Shown here piece after piece: positions 46,150 through 58,190 of a stretch of DNA of 64,000 nt. Below the pieces are notes generated by a model. That model searched no databases and was not told the origin of the DNA. It saw nothing but the letters and a program-made list of their open reading frames with translations. Numbering within the stretch: the stretch's first letter is position 1; each line of letters starts with the position of its first letter. Both the position numbers and the translations under genes were made by a program. The stretch comes from Sipunculus nudus (taxonomy: Eukaryota > Annelida > Sipuncula > Golfingiida > Sipunculidae): contig CM049319.1 in NCBI GenBank assembly GCA_026874595.1, positions 65,835,417 to 65,899,416 on the forward strand. Direction: 5' to 3'.

Positions 46150-48187
46150 AGTAATAAACAACTTTCTCATAGGATATTAGGATCCGTTCTTCTAAATATA
46201 ATACATTTATTAACTTGCGTTTATATTTAACGTAGTAAAATAAATCCGAGTTTGTTGAAAAATTACATTTAATTTTACACAACAAATTGTGACCAGGAAC
46301 GCCAATTCTGTTTATCAAAGCCCGACTCTGACACCTTAAAAAGACAAATCTTTGTATTTGATCCGTCTTTTCTATTTTTCAGTATTTTTATACTTTAGTT
46401 TTAAATATTTTATTCACTTTTTATTTTTTTATAAAAATTTATATTTTCTGAATAAGAAATTACGAAATAGTGACTTAAGTGTTTAAATTATATACAATCA
46501 TAACTTGGGTTGATATTTATGAGCAATTTGCCTTATTATACGTGTACATCTAAATGTCAGAAAACTTTTGTTTCATTTTTTTAATAAATTTAATTTTTAA
46601 AACTGAAATAAAACGAATTTACTCAAGAGTGATAAAGTGTTATCATCCGGATTTCCATTTATGACAATTTTCCAGCGGACACTGCACAGTACCCCCTCCG
46701 TTTTGATAATTATTTACCAGACTATTTAGGATCTAAATGCTACGCCTTGCGAGTTTTCGAGGGGGCCGCACTAAAGCATAATTAAGATTTAGGAGTTTTG
46801 TATTTCTTATGTAGTAAACAATCGGAAACTAATATAAGGTATAATATGCGTAAAGGACATGAATTTCAGGAAGAAATAACATTTAGAAAATGTATATTTC
46901 AAATATGAGACATATGACATATGAACTGACTGTATAGTAAATGATATGAGCTAATACACTGTAAAGTGAGTTAGTTACTGTAAGTTAGTTTTTTTTAGCA
47001 TACTGGTTGGCTTCATATTTGCGAGGATAAAATGTCGCGATTTAAACTTTTTCCTTTTCTCGCGACGGTTCCATTGTGGCCATCTCACCACACAGTAAAT
47101 AACACAGGGTATGCAGACAGTGAATTTAAACCCGGTTTTGTTAGCATGTCACAATATTGCGGATGCTTGCATTCCTTAGAATGCAGATTTCCAGTTATTT
47201 ATGCTTTCAATCCATGATAGGAAGTAGCTCGGTTATATTATCCCCTTGACCATGTCAATGCACTAAGTCGAAGTAATGATGCATTTCACATATAAACATA
47301 TAATATATAAGGATTTGACTTAATTTAAGTAATGCAGAAAATAATACGATAATCACAAGTGAATATTATATATATATATATAAAAAGCTAAAAATCTTAA
47401 GAGTGACAGAATCTTAATAGTTGAATAATAATCACATATTAATAATGAGTGGTAGGAGTTGTCTGGTATAATCGAATTGTATTTATTTTTTTTGTCGTCC
47501 CGCTATTTAAGTTTATATATAAAATGAGTGACTATAGAAAAAGATTTGGTAAACTAGAATCGAAGGTGTTAGCATGAAATGAAATTCAGGTTAGCCCATA
47601 TTTTATCTGAAATCGATTCATACAGTAATGCGAATTTTAAGTTTCGGATGGGTATATAATAATAATTATTTGCTTGGTCGGATTATTTTGCAGTCGGAAT
47701 AACGAAAGACTTTTTACTCTCGCAGTCTGGGATCTACTTCTTTTAGCATAAGAAAACCCATTTATTTATTGGTATGCCAGAAAACAAAGCATGAAAACTT
47801 TTATGGTTCACTTATATATACAGATAACACCTATATATAAGATATCGAAATGAACTTTCCCGAAAGAATTGTCAATGATCATTGATAACGATTCTGACTT
47901 ATTTCCGATATTTCCTTACTAAAAAATTCACCGTGGACAATCATCCAATGGATGTAGCTATTTGACACAAAACAAGATTTTGGACTGGTGCCTTGCTCTT
48001 CTTGTCCAAACTATTTCCTTGACGATTCATATATTTAAGTAATTTTCTTTCTGAAGATCTCACTCTTTTCTCAGACAGGACGGAGAGGAGCCCATGTTCT
48101 AGGAATTCCTTGATTGCCCTGGTGACTGGAAACCCTGGGGTTTATTTTATCTTTAATGCTAATGTACCCTCAAAAAATTTAACTACA

Positions 48188-48234
<47 letters not shown>

Positions 48235-48700
48235 AGAGTGCATTAGGATATTGGTATCATCTACACAACTAGCGGGGGACCCAAAAATATTCATTACCAG
48301 TAACGACACACTAACAAACAAGAGCAAATGGTTAATGTAAAACCATGCTGGTGTATTTGCTAAATGCAGGTGTTACAATTAAGGTTTTGGTTGCCTTTCA
48401 TCCACTAAACTCTAATGGAAATATCTATTGATCAGTCATTCTTGTTATGGGATATGCAAATTGTAATTAAACGTATTTGATGGGGATGAGCAAAACGATT
48501 CTAAAACCTACATGACATCAGGAACGTTTATTACCTGTTACCATAGTCAGTCAATCGATACTACATCATACTGTGTGTCGAGTATGAAAGACAACACTGG
48601 TATTTGAAACACTGTTAATGGGCTATGGTGAACTTGATGCGCCGCTCAATGAGCGTACCTTAGAATGGAATTATTAGAACAACGCTTGGCTTTCAGCCCA
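46150..48700. other. AT-rich intergenic DNA upstream of the TRP-like gene
   Basis: No supported gene. A (TA)n tract lies at 48190-48231. Any 5' exons or promoter of the TRP-like gene would lie here or further left, but none is recognisable. Confidence 0.5.
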
Positions 48701-48813
48701 AATATTTACCCAGGTGTAAAGTGGTTTTAGTTGAGGGCCACGTCGACGTCCCCAACATATATGCATCAGCTGGGTTTAATCGGAACGCAAGTAAGGCTGT
48801 ATTTCCAGTCAAC

Positions 48814-50537
48814 ATGAAGATTTCAGTCCAAGAGATGTCGGACGACAATCATATGTTGGCTGCCAGGATCGTCGAAGATATTGTGTATGACAATATCGAA
48901 GGCCTGAAGGCATCATTAGGGCAAATAAGCGAAGGTAATAGAAAAGATTTTTTGGGTAAAGACTGGTCATCTTATACCGGAAACGGAAGTCATCCCTTCG
49001 TCTGCTGCCAGCCGTTATCCTTGGCGGCTGCTTGCTTGTCAGAAAACGCTTGGACTTATCTCCTCGAGGCTGGAGCGGATCCTTTGGCACAAGAATCAGA
49101 CGGTGCTAATATAATACATGTCTTGATCAAAGCGGCCTCCTTGAGTATAGAAAGAGAAGAAGAGTTTACGCAGTTTTACCGGAAAGTAATTCTTCATTTG
49201 GGCGACAAAACTCTGCAGACACTGCTCAAGCAAGAAGAAGCCAAAGGTTTGTTTCCTCTGGAGCTTGCTGTGCAATTGGATGTTCTGTCACTTTTTCTAG
49301 GTATATGGAACACACAGCAGATCTATATGGAAATAGTGAAACGCAGAGGAATTACAGAAGAGATTTGGTATGACGTCATGGATTACGAGAGAACTGATAA
49401 AACTCAAAGAAAAGTATCTCCCCTTGTGTTGTTTGGAAATTTAGACTTTGATGTTGTGAAACGGTTGAAAAAAGCCGAACACGCAATTCAACATCCGGCT
49501 CTCAGGCTATGGATAGAAAGCAAATTTCGACAGAACAAACCAATAATAATATTTTGGGGGCTCGTCCGGGTGCTCATCTTCTCCACATTTCTTTTAATAT
49601 CCTTATCTAAAAACAGTGCACATTATCTAGTTCCGCAATCTTCTGTGGCCGCGATGAATGAATCTACAAATACTACGATCAGGGGCTGTTCATCTGCGTG
49701 GCTGAACATTACATCTTTAAATAATATTATATTTCTTATTCCATTGTATTTAATTATATACATAGGTCTCCTTACTGACCTGTGTGAGTTCATCATCGCT
49801 GTAAGACAATGGAAATCACGGACATGGCATAACAAAAACCTTATTGGAAAGAAAAAGATAATCAGACGCACAGCCTTATACCGTTTGTGCACATTTCTTT
49901 TTAACGGTCTGTCTGCGTCTTTCATGCAGGAGCTTTTCATTTCCAGCGTTAAAGATGTCAAATCTAGGGAAATCGCTTATTCTCTCGCAGTGAATGCTGG
50001 TGTGTGGTCGCTTTTATATTTCATTCAACTTTCAGCTAGTATCGGTTTTTATGTAATCACTGTCCAATTTATTTTTGAAGACATGCTGTATTTTGCTATC
50101 ATCTACATCTTATTTCTTCTGCCGTATATTCATAGTTTTCACCGCATGATGAACGACACTTTGGGTACGTGCTACACAGAATTCTCTGACGTCATGAAAG
50201 TGCTTACAGCTCCTTCTTAGTCATGTTAAACATGATTAACATGACCGCATTCAGTGTGCAGGATGAAGCAAGCCTTTTAGCAATTCACGTGATATATGTG
50301 TTTTCCATATCAATTTTGCTCATCAATTTTCTGATTGCAACCATGGCGCAAACTGCCGGTGACGTCACCGAGAACCGGCACGTCATCATGTGGGTTCATC
50401 GTCTCGATGTGTCATACACCGTGGAGAGAAGATGCCAAAGAATGTTGCCATGGTTATATCGCTGGCGGACTAAACGATGTTTTCATCAAGTGGGTGAAAA
50501 GATATACATTCGTCACATACGAATAAGAACTGAGTGA
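48814..50537 (+). CDS. TRP-channel-like protein with ankyrin region, frame broken in the pore
   Basis: This is the only host-type gene, probably a cation channel of the TRP superfamily at a cell membrane. Reading from the ATG at 48814: a helical N-terminus; ankyrin-like repeats (PLSLAAACLSENAWTYLLEA, then GLFPLELAVQ); the pre-S1 linker (EEIWYDVMDYE, HPALRLWIESKFRQNKP); S1 (IIIFWGLVRVLIFSTFLL); an outer loop with NES/NTT/NIT glycosylation sites; S2 (IIFLIPLYLIIYIGLL); S3 region; S4 (VWSLLYFIQLSASIGFYVI); and S5 (MLYFAIIYILFLLPYI). The first frame stops at TAG 50218. The pore/S6 part (MLNMINMT, AIHVIYVFSISILLINFLIA) follows from 50223 in another frame, ending 50537. One lost base between 50190 and 50218 explains this; alternatively a 56-nt GT-AG intron (50165-50220) restores frame but removes the pore helix. 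No upstream exon is seen. An AATAAA lies near 50604. Confidence 0.75.
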
Positions 50538-50599
50538 ACTAGCAGTAAACGTACAGTGTGTGATGAACAACATGCATCAAGATCAAACAAAGGGAACTA

Positions 50600-50612
50600 A
50601 AAAAATAAATTG
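50600..50612 (+). terminator. Polyadenylation signal downstream of the TRP-like gene
   Basis: AATAAA within AAAAAAATAAATTGG, about 70 bases after the stop codon. A sensible position for 3' end formation, though common by chance in AT-rich DNA. Confidence 0.35.
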
Positions 50613-50840
50613 GGTGGTCATACTTTAACAGTGCAATTCTTCAAATAGGGGTCAAAATAGGGTCCGACTGCTTCATAGGGTATTATTAACACACAATCAT
50701 GGTTATAACTATATCAGAATGAGTTTGACGATTTATTTTGATTCCCGATGTGAGAGTAATATTGCAAGAGTAAGTCCAGATACAATTTTAGAGCCATTTT
50801 TTTTCACTCGCTGGACTAACGAAGCCAGGTCCTAAATTTT

Positions 50841-51223
50841 CGTCAACTCCGTTACAACTGCACCAATATGCCATCTACAGCCATCCAGTGGAACAAATCG
50901 AGTGGTCAATCATATCATTCGTTAGGTTAGGACATTCAAAGTGAAGAATCATGGCTTCAATCCAGAGTTTTTACTTTTTTTTTATTAAAAAGTTAAGTAG
51001 CTTAATTCAACCATCAACCCTGTTACGCTATTTGTGAAAAAAAGGTAATCGTTGAAACCTATAAACATCCATTAACAGAGAGAGGGATCGTAAATCTTTT
51101 AGAAATGAAATATTTGTTTGAACGATTTCATGTCTATTATGTCCGCTGATTAGGTAAAATTTAAAAAATAACCCGCTCCGTTATCATCACATCCGTTGCG
51201 ATTCTATTGTAACGGAGTTGACG
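50841..51223. mobile_element. 383-bp MITE with perfect 17-bp TIRs
   Basis: CGTCAACTCCGTTACAA at 50841-50857 is matched by its exact reverse complement at 51207-51223. No coding capacity. The same 14-base core recurs at 53.2-54.0 kb. Superfamily unassigned. Confidence 0.7.
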
Positions 51224-51229
51224 AATCAC

Positions 51230-51493
51230 CAAACATTTTTTCTATGAAAAGTCCAACCAGTAATAAAATATTCCCTGATAAAAGGATTTTTATATAGTCA
51301 CACTGAAGAGAAGAAGCAGCTTCACTGACCACGTGATATATAGTATAATCCCTTTTAATGCGTTTATCTTGGTCTGGAAAATACTGTTGCACTTTGAAAA
51401 AAATAACTAATTTTGGTAGTTAAAAAATGCTTTAGTCTTGAAATTCGACAGCAATAGAAACATTAAAACTTATATATTAGACATATTTTATAA
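51230..51493. other. Short spacer between MITEs
   Basis: AT-rich, nothing recognised. Confidence 0.5.
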
Positions 51494-51501
51494 GTTTGTT
51501 T

Positions 51502-52599
51502 TAGAAGTGCGGACCGGACCGGACCGTTCGATGCACCAAATAAGCGTCCTGTCCTTGTCAGGTCCAGCTGTAGGCGTTCCGGTTCATAAAGTGGACCGGT
51601 CCAAGGGGTTCGGTCCATTTATCAAAATTTCATTAAAATTAAAATATATTGTAATTCCTTTTATTCTACGTTTGTTCTACATATTTTTTCATTACATATT
51701 TTTGTTCAAATATTTTACAAAACCGAATATCATACACAGCAAAACGTGCTATAAATGTAATATTATAATCTTTACTTTAATCGCAGCATCTGGGTTTGAT
51801 TTTTAATGACAACTTTAAAATCACAATCTTTGTTAATAATTTTACAGTGGTATATATTTTGTGTTACTGTGTGGGGCATAGTGATTAGAATAAAAGCCAA
51901 ATGTGCAAGGTGGAGCGAGCTGATTTAAAGAATTTGCTTAGCGGGGATAGATGCGGGCTGACATAAGCTGATTAGTTTTGTAGCGGTTCAAGTGCGATTT
52001 TATATTGAAAACTTATTCATCTAATGTGCAGGGTTTGGCGAGCTGATTTAAAGATTATGCTGGGCAGGGATGCGGATTGACATCAGCTGATAAGTTATGT
52101 AATGGTTTATGTGCGATTTGATACAGAAAACTTATTAATCCTTTGTTAATAATTTAATATAAAGAATATATTTAATTTATTCATCGTATAGAAATTGGTC
52201 TTATTATACTGAGCAAAAGTATCAGCATTGTGCAACACAGCAGGGACAATGATCTAATGCTGAACATGTCACTTCAATCATAAGTTAATAACCTTAAAAA
52301 TGACCTTTAACTGTTACTCAAGAGGAAAAAAAATATAAAATAATACATGTGCACGTATATAATTGTACTATTGCAGCTGTCATTGCTATATATATATTTT
52401 ATGTAGCCAATGAGTCTTTCTGAGGTGGTTAATTACCCCTTGTTCGTAACAACGATTTGTTGTTGAAACAAAATCCTTAAACTCATCTGTTTAACTTAAA
52501 CCTTTAAACATTAGGTAGGGCGGTCCAACCGGTCCGGTCCAGGAATAAGCGGTCCGGTATTTTGTGTTATCGGTCCAAGCGGTCCGGTCCGCTCCTCTA
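51502..52599. mobile_element. 1.1-kb non-autonomous hAT element
   Basis: TIRs TAGAAGTGCGGACCGGAC (left) and TAGAGGAGCGGACCGGAC (right, inverted) start with the TAGNG signature of hAT transposons. They are flanked by a perfect 8-bp target duplication, GTTTGTTT, at 51494-51501 and 52600-52607, the hAT length. Subterminal GGTCCGGTCC words are dense at both ends. The interior is AT-rich with a tandem pair of ~120-bp units (about 51902-52027 and 52028-52141, beginning GTGCA(A/G)GG and containing GAGCTGATTTAAAGA). No transposase. Confidence 0.85.
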
Positions 52600-52609
52600 G
52601 TTTGTTTAT

Positions 52610-53215
52610 GAGCTTATAACTCATAACTTGTAATTATTGGGGTTTACAGGCTAATCACCATGGCTAAGACTGGGAAAGAACGAATGAGGGTATATAGACA
52701 TTATTATTTTCTGTTGGATTCATCTAATGAAGGGTTAGGCATTTTTATAAGAAAGAATATCCCCATAGCCTATACACGAAAGGAGAACATTCCAAATATG
52801 AACATTGTGTGTTGTGTATTCCGTTCTCTGTTCTACACCTGACAGCTTTTAGTGTAACACGAATTCAGGCCGCTGAAAGTGTTTAGCTCAATCACGTTTT
52901 AGCATTGCATTGACCATCCAAGGACATAATAACGCCTTTATAAAACAAAGAGTCTGTTGCATTAACTTAGGAGAAAGTTTTGGAACATAATACTGTGTAC
53001 AACTTTTTAGTGGTCGAGCAGGCGCTTTTTACTTAGGATTCACTGTTTAATCCAACAATTGGTATCAGTTTACTTTAATAATTGCGTTATTGTTTTAAAT
53101 ATTTGTGAAATTAATGGTAATATTTTATTAGTTTAGATGATACTAGCCTTATGCCAGTTGCATATACAGCAAAGCTCTAATTTTATAAGGTAACAAGACT
53201 ATCATTTTTGTTGAA
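52610..53215. other. Intergenic DNA, no gene seen
   Basis: The 60-codon frame at 52660-52842 has an ATG in ACCATGG context but no recognised domain. Confidence 0.4.
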
Positions 53216-53221
53216 AATGCA

Positions 53222-53991
53222 TCAACTCCGTTACAGATCTTAATTGTTACAATATTTTCCTGGATTAAGATAATGTTGGTATTTCTTTACCTTCTCAAGT
53301 ATTTTTTGTCATTAAAGGAGAAATATGTTTTTATTGAATTCATATTGAAATGGTTAAATACCAAGTAGGCAGGCATTTAGCAAGTTCTTTCTCGCAACAA
53401 TCCCGAGCTGAATTGTTCAATTTAGCAGTAATTTTACATTAATTGACTTTATGTGTTTAACATAAACGTTATGTGGTAAACTTTTGTTTACCTGTGAGGG
53501 TAACTTGTGTCGATCCATATTGGCATGATACAACATGATAGTTATCTGTTTACTTTTTGTTCAAATGTGTTAAAAGTTTAGGTAAGAATATCTTTATAAT
53601 TTAGTGCGTTATCAACTCCGTTACATTCCAGTAAGCGCAACATTTTAGCCAAAAACTATTTTCGATCGTTTTCCTTCAGACTTTGCAGCAGTTAACGTTA
53701 CAATATTGTCAAATGATGGACAAATTGTAGGAGATCAGTAATATTGAGCGTACCTGTCTCTTTTAGCAAGTTCTCTTCAATGCACTTTATGGGTCAAACG
53801 TTTGTGTGCACTATCACCTTATTATTGAGCATTAATAAAAATGTCAAGATTAATTTTCATATCAAACTCTAGTGTTTATGATGATAGTGTACCATACTTT
53901 TTTATAATGTACATACGCGCCACTTTCAATCTTCTTTTTATCGCATTATATTTTGATTAAAAAATAAAATAAACTGCTGTAACGGAGTTGA
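53222..53991. mobile_element. MITE-like block with TCAACTCCGTTACA ends
   Basis: The 14-base word occurs directly at 53222-53235 and 53612-53625, and inverted at 53978-53991. The 53612-53991 span (380 bp) has nearly the same length as the 383-bp MITE at 50841-51223, although the interiors are not obviously alike. Confidence 0.5.
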
Positions 53992-54194
53992 CTTGCTGAC
54001 TAAAAAGAGTGATATTCTTCTATTGTGGAAAAAAGCAAGTATGGAGAAAAGTGCGCTGCTGATGGGAGTTTTTGACCTTTCATATATCTCGCTTGAAAAG
54101 GAAAGAAGAAAAAAAGAATTTGGCAACAACTTTTTTCCTCTGTTTGGGAACTCGAAATTCGGATAATTACACAACAAACGGCATGATATTGGAT

Positions 54195-54560
54195 TGGATT
54201 CCTCTCTATAATGGCTTCTGTAGTCTCGTGATACAGCACATGACTCAAGTATCGTGAGTTCGAATCCTAGCCGAAGACCGGTGAGATATTTCAGGGTCGG
54301 TTCTCCTGTGCAGGCTTAAGATAAATATTGTGCCCTACGGCCATGTTTCTCAAAAACGAGTGCGACTTTCTGTGGTTTAACTCACCAACGGGGACGAATG
54401 CCGACAAAGGCCAGCGAATGCGGTATTCACGGGACATGGTCAATACCATATATAAAAAATTAATGTAAGCGTGTTCTACCGCCCGGTCATGAAGTCGGAA
54501 ACCGGAATGGAATTCTGTAGATGTATATTCATAGTGATGCTAGCATTAAAAATGAAGACA
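54195..54560 (+). mobile_element. tRNA-derived SINE
   Basis: tRNA-like head with TAGTCTCGTGATACAGC (A-box region, 54221-54237) and GAGTTCGAATCC (B-box, 54256-54267). A central body (GTGCCCTACGGCCATGTTTC, then GTGCGACTTTC) is shared with 4.6 kb. The 3' part, GACCGGAATGGAATTCTG to GCATTAAAAATGAAG, is shared with 46.05-46.11 kb. Confidence 0.75.
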
Positions 54561-54564
54561 TTTA

Positions 54565-55440
54565 AATTCACAATAAGCCCCTCGTCTCTGCCTCTGGCCT
54601 AGGGCTACAGCTTTCTTCTGGTGAATTATGTAATTTCAAGAAGTGGAGGTCGATGCATTCATGCTCTCGTTTAAACATATCCTATACTAAATTGTATACC
54701 ATTGCATGATACTTAAGGGTTTTTCCTTTACAGCTAAACATCGGTGTAGTGTTAGTATGTGCAAATAAAAATGGAAATAAAAAATACATAAAGTAATTTA
54801 AGTATTCCATATCGAAACCTTTGTAATAGACTGCAATAGTCATTGCATGGACACAGAAAAATGTGATAAACTTAGAAAACGTGCCTAGTAAGATGATACT
54901 TTGTAGGCAGTTGTAGGCAGGGCTATTGCATTATATTAATGTCACAGAACCTGATGTGTTTTAATGGTCATTTACCTGTGAATAATAAAGAGTAATAGCG
55001 GTGATCTTTCATTGTTCTTATCTTATATGTATTTTCCAAGTGTGTGTGGTCATGCTTTCTCTTTTGAAAAATCGATCATGCCCCAATAAATAATACCCCT
55101 TTTATTATTATTTTTCTATCCACGTGCTTCGCGGGGTGATGCTCCATCCATTATATAACTTGTGTGTATTTGAACTTACATTAATGTTTCAGTCCTCTCT
55201 CACGATAAACAGACCCAGTTGTGGCTCTGTAGTATAAATATATAAGACTTTATTAACATAGAGCCACAACTAAGCCTATTTTCAAGAGTGAGAACATTGT
55301 AGGTAAAATGTTGTTAAATTTAAAAACAATTTGTTTTATATATTAAAGCATAAATGGTTCAAAATATTTCATTTTAAACATTTTGAATAATTGCCTGAAA
55401 CATGCCATGAAATATGCCCGAATAACTATACACACACACA
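54565..55440. other. Intergenic DNA with a fold-back
   Basis: No gene. An inverted repeat at 55196-55293 is listed separately. Confidence 0.45.
55196..55293. repeat. ~37-bp inverted repeat
   Basis: AGTTGTGGCTCT near 55218 pairs with AGAGCCACAACT near 55260. The outer flanks (TCTCTCACGA / AAGAGTGAGA) also pair, leaving a loop of about 24-30 AT bases. A small fold-back element or hairpin. Confidence 0.6.

Positions 55441-55442
<2 letters not shown>

Positions 55443-55501
<59 letters not shown>
55443..55501. repeat. (TA)n microsatellite
   Basis: About 58 bases of TA. Confidence 0.97.
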
Positions 55502-55506
<5 letters not shown>

Positions 55507-57185
55507 TATTGCCTACGTTTATTTGGGGACGTTTATAAGGGAAATTTAGTCAATTTATTCCATGTACATTTTAAAATTAAAAATTATTAACGCACAAGAA
55601 ATAAATCTAGTGGTTTTGTCTATATTTTGCTTAATGCCTAGAAGTATTCTGTATTTGCTACAAGCATGCCTGTATAAGTAATGTTTAGTCAAATACCAAT
55701 TTATTTCAACAGTTAGATAACATTAGTAAACCTAAATTATATCATATAATGTATATGAAGGAAAAAATAAACAGTGCTTTAGACAAATCTTAGAAGTTAA
55801 CACGTTATTGATTGTGTTGGCTATTTTATTGATATTACCAAGCAAGTCATACATGCCATTGAAGAGAGTGTGAATTATTCGAGATTCCTAAAACTTTCCT
55901 CGTTAAAACTAATGAAGATGTATTATTAACATCTAGGAGTGTTTCCAGGCCGAACGCTAAACGATTGAAGTCATATCTATTTCTTAAAATTGTCCCAGAG
56001 TTCAAAAAGAATAAATGGTGAGTGATTGTGTCAGATGTCAACAAGAAATATACATTAGATATTCTGTAAAAATATTCTGGTCCTTCCTCTCTCGGAAATT
56101 TACTAGAGAATAACGACTCACCCTGTCACCAGATGTCGTGTCTACTCAATTTAAACTCTCTTCTAATTAGACACTGTTGTACGGCAGATACTACTTGTCC
56201 CAACTGTCAAACTTGAAAATCAAAATTTGTGTCGTTTGATAAAAACACCATCTGTTTACGTTTAACTTGCGTAAACTTACAAAATATTATTTATTCCGTG
56301 AAGCTGTAAGGACCACCAAAACACCCATGTTTTTGTAGTTTGCTTTGAACCAATTCTTATCCAACATTCAGTACAGCGCGGTTTTCCCGAAAGCGTCGGG
56401 GGACAAGCTTCTGTTGGGAAAAACGATCTTTCGGGGGAAAAACGGTCAAGGGTTTAGCGGCAAGTCCGTAGGACAGTTTAGTATTCACTTAATACCATTT
56501 TTCCCGGGGACCGCGGTGTTTCTTTTCGATCTCCATAATTGACGACCAGGACGTATAAAAAATTATTGGATGTATTGATGAGCACGATAGGCAATGACCA
56601 GTCTAATTTGCTTTTTAGGATACATGCGTGCCCTTTTTTTTCAACACTTTCAAGGGATGGAAAGGTCAAATGACATCGTCGTTGGTGAAGCTCGGTTAGT
56701 TTCTTTTACAGCCGAAAGCGGCGCTAGTGCAGCACAGGTATAGCGACTGAAAGGCCGACGAACTATGCTTGTATGAGTACAAACGAGATATGGTTGATAA
56801 AACGCAAACGCTCTTGGATAAACTGTTCAGCTGCTATTAATGGGTAAAGGCAGCCAAGCTCTGCGCGACTAGTTGTAATTTTCACACCTTTTCCCCGGTG
56901 ACACCATCAGCCCAGAACTGATTACTACGGACACCAATGGGCTTAAACACCTGACTCCAGGCCCTTGTGACCCATCATTTTATAAAATCATGTAATTTCA
57001 TGCTTAAAAAATAATTCGTAAATACGTACCAATTTTCGGCTCCCCATTTAAAATTTCGGAAAAAACGAATTTTCGGAAAAACGGCGCTCTACTGTATTTG
57101 AACGGACTACATTTCCCTCTTCACAACATTTATACCTATACCACCGGTGTATTTAGAAGACTCATTGGAAGTTGAAGTCATGCAG
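55502..57185. other. Intergenic DNA, no gene seen
   Basis: No coding or RNA signature. Includes AACGGTCAAGGG and other GC-richer words at 56380-56530 without domain matches. Confidence 0.45.
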
Positions 57186-57195
57186 TATTTTACTA

Positions 57196-57693
57196 AAGTC
57201 AGTAAAGGACCGGACCAACTCTTGGTGTTATGGTCCACCAGAACAGCGGTCCGGTCCTGGTCTTGTATTAGTGGTGGACTTGGGTAAGCGGTCCGGCCCA
57301 TTTATGTATCAATAATTAAGATAAAAATTGTCAATTGTCAATAACCTGTGCTTTTATGTATATTTCTTTTATTCTGAGAGTGTATATGCTTATAAAAATA
57401 TATGGCCTCTATAGAGCTAATCATTACTTGTCTTTTACCTTTCCAGAAAGCTCAGTCTTAAACCAAAACAGGTAGTTAATGGATATTGAATTAATGAGGG
57501 CAGATAGTTTTTTGAGCCGTCTCAAGAACTTCTTCTCCATCTTCTTTGCAGAATTTTAAGTTGAGGTAACTGCCTTGCTAATAGATCAATATATTTTTTT
57601 GCAGCTGTAACTCAGAAATCTATTCATTAAGTTTGACGCTTTATTGTGTAATACTGTCAGAATACACAAGGGGGCGGTCCGGTTCACACCTCT
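57196..57693. mobile_element. hAT-like relic related to 51502-52599
   Basis: GGACCGGACC at 57209 and GCGGTCCGGTCC at 57246 resemble the hAT subterminal repeats. The right end CGGTCCGGTTCACACCTCTA, read inverted, is TAGAGGTGTGAACCGGACCG, close to the hAT TIR. The left TIR and target duplication are not found. Confidence 0.5.
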
Positions 57694-57779
57694 ATATGTA
57701 CCAGTCGCATTCCCTCGGGCTAGCTGATCCAGATAGTGGTGACCTTTAAACATATTTACCATGGCCCATGTACAAATTA

Positions 57780-57870
57780 AGAAGCGGGTCCTGAGGGGGG
57801 GGGGGGGGTCCGGGGATCTGGAAAAACCTTTTATCCTTAAATAAAAGTGTACATAAATATATACATGTAT
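57780..57870. other. G-run with possible MITE end
   Basis: GAAGCGGGTCCTGAG followed by a G run and CCGGGGATCTGG resembles the ends of the GCGGATCC MITEs. The paired end is not clear. Confidence 0.3.
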
Positions 57871-57900
57871 ATATAACTCTGAAGAAAAACAACACTGTTA

Positions 57901-57948
57901 ATTCACAACAGTCTGTTTCACGGAATGCGACCCGATCATCACGTGAAT
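57901..57948 (-). ncRNA. Hammerhead-like motif, left arm (core base changed)
   Basis: Reverse complement of the 58191 motif, but the core reads GTGATGA instead of CTGATGA (C3 lost) and stem II has one mismatch. GAAA is intact (57916-57919). C3 pairs with the invariant G8 in the hammerhead core, so this copy should be inactive. Confidence 0.45.
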
Positions 57949-58190
57949 GTGGTTAGAATGAAGCTAACGGCGTGGTTTGAAAAGCCGAGACTTTACGAGA
58001 TTACAAGATTATGCTTTGTGCGATGCGGGGGGGGGCATGTGAAAGACTGACACTGATCCTATTGTCCTCGGGTGCACAATAGGATTGGTCGGGGTACACG
58101 TGCGACACTGAAACATAACAGAGCGGGGCAAAGAGGTTATTTATTGTTGTAAATTTATATATAATACAAAGATAGCTTCATTCTTACCAC

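Noticed and set aside
51438-51806. 122-codon open frame overlapping the hAT left end
   Set aside because: It crosses the transposon boundary and target duplication and has no transposase motif.
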